A DNA stretch of 64,000 bases from the NCBI GenBank assembly GCA_018806915.1, contig JAGKQI010000078.1, positions 1,364,001 to 1,428,000 on the forward strand, given 5' to 3'. The position numbers and the translations under genes were made by a program. Positions within the stretch are counted from its first letter, which is position 1. Each line of letters opens with the position of its first letter. A model generated the notes under the pieces. The model saw nothing but the letters and a program-made list of their open reading frames with translations. It was not told the origin of the DNA and did no database searches. Below, one piece after another: positions 59,627-64,000 of this stretch. This DNA is from Phytophthora colocasiae (lineage: Eukaryota; Oomycota; Peronosporomycetes; Peronosporales; Peronosporaceae).

Positions 59627-61318
59627 ATGGCCAAGTTGTTCACTCCTCTGGTGGCGTCTGCCGCTCTCTTCCTGGCGACTGCCTCCGCCGCTTCCCTGCC
59701 GAACGGCTCATGGCCTGCCAGCAAGGGAACCGTGCAATACAAGCAAGCCTACATCGTCAAGGCTGGTGAGGTCTTCGACGGGAAGATGAAGACGTACGAG
59801 CGCTCCGACGTGTCGTGCCAGGAACAAAAGGAAAGCGGATCGGACACCGCCGTGTTCAAGGTCGAGGCCGGCGGTCACCTCAAGAACGTCATCATCGGCA
59901 AGAACCAAATGGAGGGCGTCCACTGTGACAAGCACGACTGCATCATCGAGAACGTTTGGTGGGACGATGTGTGCGAGGACGCGCTGAGCGTGAAGGGCGG
60001 AACCGCCTCCAGTATCACCAAGGTCATCGGTGGCGGTGCGCGTTACGCCGACGACAAGGTCATCCAGCACAACGGCTTCGGTACGGTCGATATCGACGGC
60101 TTCTACGGTGAGGACATCAGCAAGCTCTACCGTTCGTGTGGCACGTGCGGCAACCGTCCCAAGACGGTCAACGTCAAGAACGTGTACGTGGTGAACCCTA
60201 CGAACGCCATCGTGACGGTGAACAAGAACTGGGGTGACAAGGCGACGCTGAAGAACGTCTGGGTCAAGTCGAGCAAGGCCTCCGTGAAGGTGTGTCAGTG
60301 GTCACAGGGCAACGCCAACGGTGAGCCGAAGATGCTGGGCAACGGCCCGTCCCCTCCGCTGTGTCAGTACTCGACGAGCGACATCCACATCAACCAGGAC
60401 ATCTCCAAGGCGGCTGGCCAGACGCCGTCGCAGGAGGAGCAGGATCCGTCTCAGGAGCAGCAGAGCCCGACGCCGACCACGAAATCCTCGAAGAAGACGA
60501 AGGCCCCGAAGACAACCGCCCCCAAGAAGACACAGACCCCCGACCCTGTCGAAGAATCCGCCGAACAGGTTGACCAGACCGTCCAGCAGACCGTGAAGAA
60601 CACGACGGCTACGGTTCCGGACGGTACGTGGCCTGCCAGCACGGGCACGGTGCTCTACAAGAAGCCATACGTCATCAAGGCCGGTGAGGTCTTCGACGGT
60701 AAGATGAAGACGTACGAACGCTCGGACATCACGTGCTCGGGCGGTGAGGGCCAGAAGGACACGGCGGTGTTCCTCGTGGAGGCCGGCGGCACCCTGAAGA
60801 ACGCCATCATCGGCAAGAACCAGAAGGAGGGAGTGCACTGCGACGACCACGAGTGCACCATTGAGAACGTCTGGTGGGACGACGTGTGCGAGGACGCGCT
60901 GAGCATCAAGGGCGGAACCGCCTCCAGCGTCACCACCGTGACCAACTGCGGCGCACGTTACGCTGAGGACAAGGTGGTGCAGCACAACGGCTACGGTACC
61001 GTCAAGATCAAGGGGTTCTTCGCGCAGGAGTTCGGCAAGCTCTACCGCTCGTGCGGCACGTGCGGAAACATCCCCCGTAAGGTCACCGTGGAGAACGTGT
61101 TGGCCATTGACCCGCTGGTTAGTGTCATCACTGTGAACAAGAACAACAACGACCAGGCCACGCTCAAGAACATCCACGTCAAGACGACGAACGGCAAGGA
61201 CAACGTCAAGGTGTGTCAGTGGTCGCAGGCCAGCAAGACGCCGTCCAACCTGGGCGACGGTCCCTCGGGCAAGCTGTGTCAGTACTCGGCGAGTGACATC
61301 CACATCAACGAGGACTGA
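59627..61318 (+). CDS. Bidomain PL3 pectate lyase, copy 7 (short linker)
   Basis: 563 aa. Four residues of the linker are missing: VDQTIQQTVQQTVKN in copies 2-5 is VDQTVQQTVKN here, a 12-bp loss within the CAG-ACC-rich repeat, best explained by slippage. Both PL3 domains are intact and match copy 3. Expected to be functional. Confidence 0.95.
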   Translation: MAKLFTPLVASAALFLATASAASLPNGSWPASKGTVQYKQAYIVKAGEVFDGKMKTYERSDVSCQEQKESGSDTAVFKVEAGGHLKNVIIGKNQMEGVHCDKHDCIIENVWWDDVCEDALSVKGGTASSITKVIGGGARYADDKVIQHNGFGTVDIDGFYGEDISKLYRSCGTCGNRPKTVNVKNVYVVNPTNAIVTVNKNWGDKATLKNVWVKSSKASVKVCQWSQGNANGEPKMLGNGPSPPLCQYSTSDIHINQDISKAAGQTPSQEEQDPSQEQQSPTPTTKSSKKTKAPKTTAPKKTQTPDPVEESAEQVDQTVQQTVKNTTATVPDGTWPASTGTVLYKKPYVIKAGEVFDGKMKTYERSDITCSGGEGQKDTAVFLVEAGGTLKNAIIGKNQKEGVHCDDHECTIENVWWDDVCEDALSIKGGTASSVTTVTNCGARYAEDKVVQHNGYGTVKIKGFFAQEFGKLYRSCGTCGNIPRKVTVENVLAIDPLVSVITVNKNNNDQATLKNIHVKTTNGKDNVKVCQWSQASKTPSNLGDGPSGKLCQYSASDIHINED

Positions 61319-63113
61319 ACTCGTTGACGTCTTACACTACGAAAGTGTATCATTGGTAGAAGTGGTTGCGTATTGTATCCGTAGGAAAGTGTGAGTGGCG
61401 TCAAAGCATAATAGAAGTTTGTATCGTGAAACCAATATTCAATATTGTCTTCGAAACAAAAAATATTAAGCTAAACTCTTTTTCGCAATTATTAAATTGA
61501 GTTCATTAAATGTACTGATTGACAGAAAAATAATGGTGCATGTATTGTACATGCACCATTATTGAGGCTTTTTTTCTGTTCGCACAGCCACGACTACCGC
61601 AACAACACTGTTGTTACAACAGCGTGCGTTTGCGTCTGGGCAACACAATGCAAACATGCAAAGAACAGTTTGGCCGTACCAAAAGAATGAAAGGACATGT
61701 TCATATCCTTATAAGGATCCTTATTTGAGCTTGCGAGTACATCGTCGCTCGAATGAGGTCAGTACTATCAAAACTAAAATTGTATGTACAGCCCGCACAA
61801 ATTCAGCAAGTCGGCCTTCGACAACAATTGGGTGTCACGTCGACACTTACCAGTTCTTTGAAGATCTGAAGCCTATCCATTTGGCAGTTTTAGTCAGGTT
61901 GATAACCAAAACTCCAAGACGCTATTTTTTCTCGAGTACCAGACGATTCGATTAGCGTGCGTGGCCATCAGCCGCTCCACCGTGCAACATCGTTTCTATC
62001 GCGTCGCCCTATCCTGGATAGGATAGGCTATCGAGGTCAAGTCAGTAGCGCTCTGATCCACAAGCCACCCAATTCAAAATACGGCTAGCAACTACAAATT
62101 TTGTGGTACTTTTGAAAAAAGTTTGTGCTCATCGCAGAAGGTTGAGGCAACCGTTAAATCGGAACGTGAGCCAACAGTCCACGACGATCTGAAACATGGT
62201 GTATTGCTGCAATATTATGGCACGCTTCATTGCTACAAAACACTTGAAACGCTAATTACATTGGTCACTTATGTGCTGCATTCAGCATGACTGCCAGATC
62301 CGAACAAATGATGTCAGGCCGACCCCATTGTCGTTTTTAGTCCACAGCTGCTGGAAGCCAATCTTTGCAGTAAAGACTCTTTACGAAAGAGCACGTGTTC
62401 CCCCTAGCGCCGCGAGTAGCGGATATCTGTACCGCTACAGACGACGTGAAACTTTCACACTTTTGCAGTTGTTGGAATAGCCAGCTTCGATAGAACAAAC
62501 ACAAATTGGACACTTTACACATTTTGAAGAGTATTTTCCTTTTCTGAGTGTTCTTCTTTTCTAAACAAGACACACCACAACAAAGGTTGAGGTAGGCGCC
62601 ATACATGTACAGTACTCCAGCTCTACTACTGGTAGCTCTTCGTTGCAAATTACATCGGCATCGTTCGAATACCAAAAGCGTCAAGTTGTCACCACCACCC
62701 GGAGCTACGGCATTGACACGGTCAAGTTCACAGAGATGATCGATCGTCACGGATTTGATCCCCGAAAAACGAAAAGAGTCGACGAAAAGAGAGAACCAAC
62801 CGCTGGGTCCACCGCAAACGGCAACCAGCAGCATTCCCTCAGGAAAACAACTGCTGCTCCAGATATTAGCGTTTGGTGTCGTGGTCTACGTCGTAGGGTC
62901 TGCAACGTTGCATGCTCCAGTCTGATGTAGTACTGGCCGTCGAGGCACGCAGCACGAAAAACATGTACAAACGGTCATGACCCCTTGATGGTCGCTTTGA
63001 CTAAAACGTTAATCATCCCGACACCACTCCGTCCTCATTAATCAATTCGCCTCTCAGGCCCCAAGCAAGCAGCCTCCAACCAACTACTGTAGTTAAACTC
63101 GCTGCACTCCAAG
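61319..63113. other. Array spacer 6
   Basis: 1.8 kb, the longest. Combines features of spacers 3 and 5, and near 62540-62640 gains sequence otherwise seen only upstream of copy 2 (about 42010-42100). This indicates recombination among units. No gene accepted. Confidence 0.6.
61529..61563. repeat. Perfect 16-bp stem hairpin, spacer 6
   Basis: Long-stem form as in spacers 1 and 2. Confidence 0.85.
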
Positions 63114-64000
63114 ATGGCCAAGTTGTTCACTCCACTGGTGGCGTCTGCCGCTCTCTTCCTGGCGACTGCCTCCGCCGCTTCCCTGCCGAACGGCTCATGG
63201 CCCGCCAGCAAGGGGACCGTGCAATACAAGCAAGCCTACATCGTCAAGGCTGGTGAGGTCTTCGACGGGAAGATGAAGACGTACGAACGCTCCGACGTGT
63301 CGTGCCAGGAGCAAAAGGAAAGCGGATCGGACACCGCCGTGTTCAAGGTCGAGGCCGGCGGTCACCTCAAGAACGTCATCATCGGCAAGAACCAAATGGA
63401 GGGCGTCCACTGTGACAAGCACGACTGCATCATCGAGAACGTTTGGTGGGACGATGTGTGCGAGGACGCGCTGAGCGTGAAGGGCGGAACCGCCTCCAGT
63501 ATCACCAAGGTCATCGGTGGCGGTGCGCGTTACGCCGACGACAAGGTCATCCAGCACAACGGCTTCGGTACGGTCGATATCGACGGCTTCTACGGTGAGG
63601 ACATCAGCAAGCTCTACCGTTCGTGTGGCACGTGCGGCAACCGTCCCAAGACGGTCAACGTCAAGAACGTGTACGTGGTGAACCCTACGAACGCCATCGT
63701 GACGGTGAACAAGAACTGGGGTGACAAGGCGACGCTGAAGAACGTCTGGGTCAAGTCGAGCAAGGCCTCCGTGAAGGTGTGTCAGTGGTCACAGGGCAAC
63801 GCCAACGGTGAGCCGAAGATGCTAGGCAACGGCCCGTCCCCTCCGCTGTGTCAGTACTCGACGAGCGACATCCACATCAACCAGGACATCTCCAAGGCGG
63901 CTGGCCAGACGCCGTCGCAGGAGGAGCAGGATCCGTCTCAGCAGCAGCAGAGCCCGACGCCGACCACGAAATCCTCGAAGAAGACGAAGGCTCCGAAGAC
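63114..64000 (+). CDS. Bidomain PL3 pectate lyase, copy 8 (cut by window edge)
   Basis: The first 295 codons are visible: signal peptide, complete PL3 domain 1 and the start of the linker. One linker change is seen (DPSQEQQ to DPSQQQQ). Domain 2 should follow outside the window, as in the other copies. The promoter element at 63033 is kept. Confidence 0.93.
   Translation, partial: MAKLFTPLVASAALFLATASAASLPNGSWPASKGTVQYKQAYIVKAGEVFDGKMKTYERSDVSCQEQKESGSDTAVFKVEAGGHLKNVIIGKNQMEGVHCDKHDCIIENVWWDDVCEDALSVKGGTASSITKVIGGGARYADDKVIQHNGFGTVDIDGFYGEDISKLYRSCGTCGNRPKTVNVKNVYVVNPTNAIVTVNKNWGDKATLKNVWVKSSKASVKVCQWSQGNANGEPKMLGNGPSPPLCQYSTSDIHINQDISKAAGQTPSQEEQDPSQQQQSPTPTTKSSKKTKAPK

Larger units (their letters stand above)
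41631..64000 (+). repeat. Direct tandem array of PL3 gene units, about 3.4 kb each
   Basis: Seven gene starts at 42563, 45946, 49335, 52798, 56209, 59627 and 63114 give unit lengths of 3383, 3389, 3463, 3411, 3418 and 3487 nt. Gene and spacer are both duplicated. Spacers fall into subtypes by small indels (for example ATCCTTATAAGGAT is present from the third spacer on and absent from the first two). The array runs off the window. Confidence 0.95.

Overview
The window looks like nuclear DNA of an oomycete, most probably Phytophthora or a close relative. Introns are few and very short (61, 87 and 62 nt, each GT..AG). Two secreted-protein genes carry an initiator-like element of the oomycete type (TCA-YTYY-N-CA-WTT) 50-70 nt before the ATG. 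Gene content is also typical: bidomain family PL3 pectate lyases, CBM1-like secreted proteins, a GH3 beta-glucosidase, and DIRS/Ngaro-like and MULE transposons. I infer the genus from these features and did not search any database.

Region 1 (1-22.1 kb) is ordinary genic DNA with small tandem families. It holds the 5' end of a BED zinc-finger gene (1-257, -), a decayed leucine carboxyl methyltransferase (1304-2057), and an EF-hand/SAM/fibronectin III membrane protein with a separate signal-peptide exon (2116-4159, -). Three tandem ZIP metal transporters follow (4630-8350, -), the third broken by one TGA. Next come a GTPBP1/2-like GTPase (8888-10759), a CCDC177-like coiled-coil protein (10979-13024), and a CBM1-like secreted cluster made of two genes and one decayed tail (13286-15993). 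The region ends with EFL1 (16140-19345) and a large polytopic membrane protein (19591-22095).

Region 2 (22.1-35.1 kb) is an inverted duplication of a secreted GH3 beta-glucosidase. The left copy (22288-24655, -) is killed by one inserted base; the right copy (32154-34520, +) is intact. Between the arms sits a tyrosine-recombinase retroelement (25236-30520) with gag, RT, RNase H and recombinase ORFs. Its terminal repeats are laid out A1-ORFs-B1-A2-B2, the split direct repeat signature of the PAT/Ngaro type. Outside the right arm is a diverged fragment of the 19591-22095 membrane-protein gene. The duplication is therefore old, and its inner part has been homogenised since.

Region 3 (35.1-38.2 kb) is a MULE DNA transposon with 56-bp inverted termini (55/56 identical) and a full-length transposase ORF.

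Region 4 (38.4-64 kb) is an array of eight PL3 pectate lyase genes, each a signal peptide plus two PL3 domains. One copy is inverted (38445-40235, -). Seven more run head-to-tail on the + strand in units of about 3.4 kb, and the last is cut by the window edge. Copies share their promoter, a stem-loop just after the stop codon, and, in the + units, a long perfect hairpin about 200 nt downstream. Individual copies show a domain swap (copy 1), a cluster of nine transversions (copy 5), three compensating one-base losses that recode the linker (copy 6) and a 4-residue linker deletion (copy 7). The PL3, GH3 and CBM1 genes together make this a plant cell-wall-degradation neighbourhood enlarged by local duplication and transposition.
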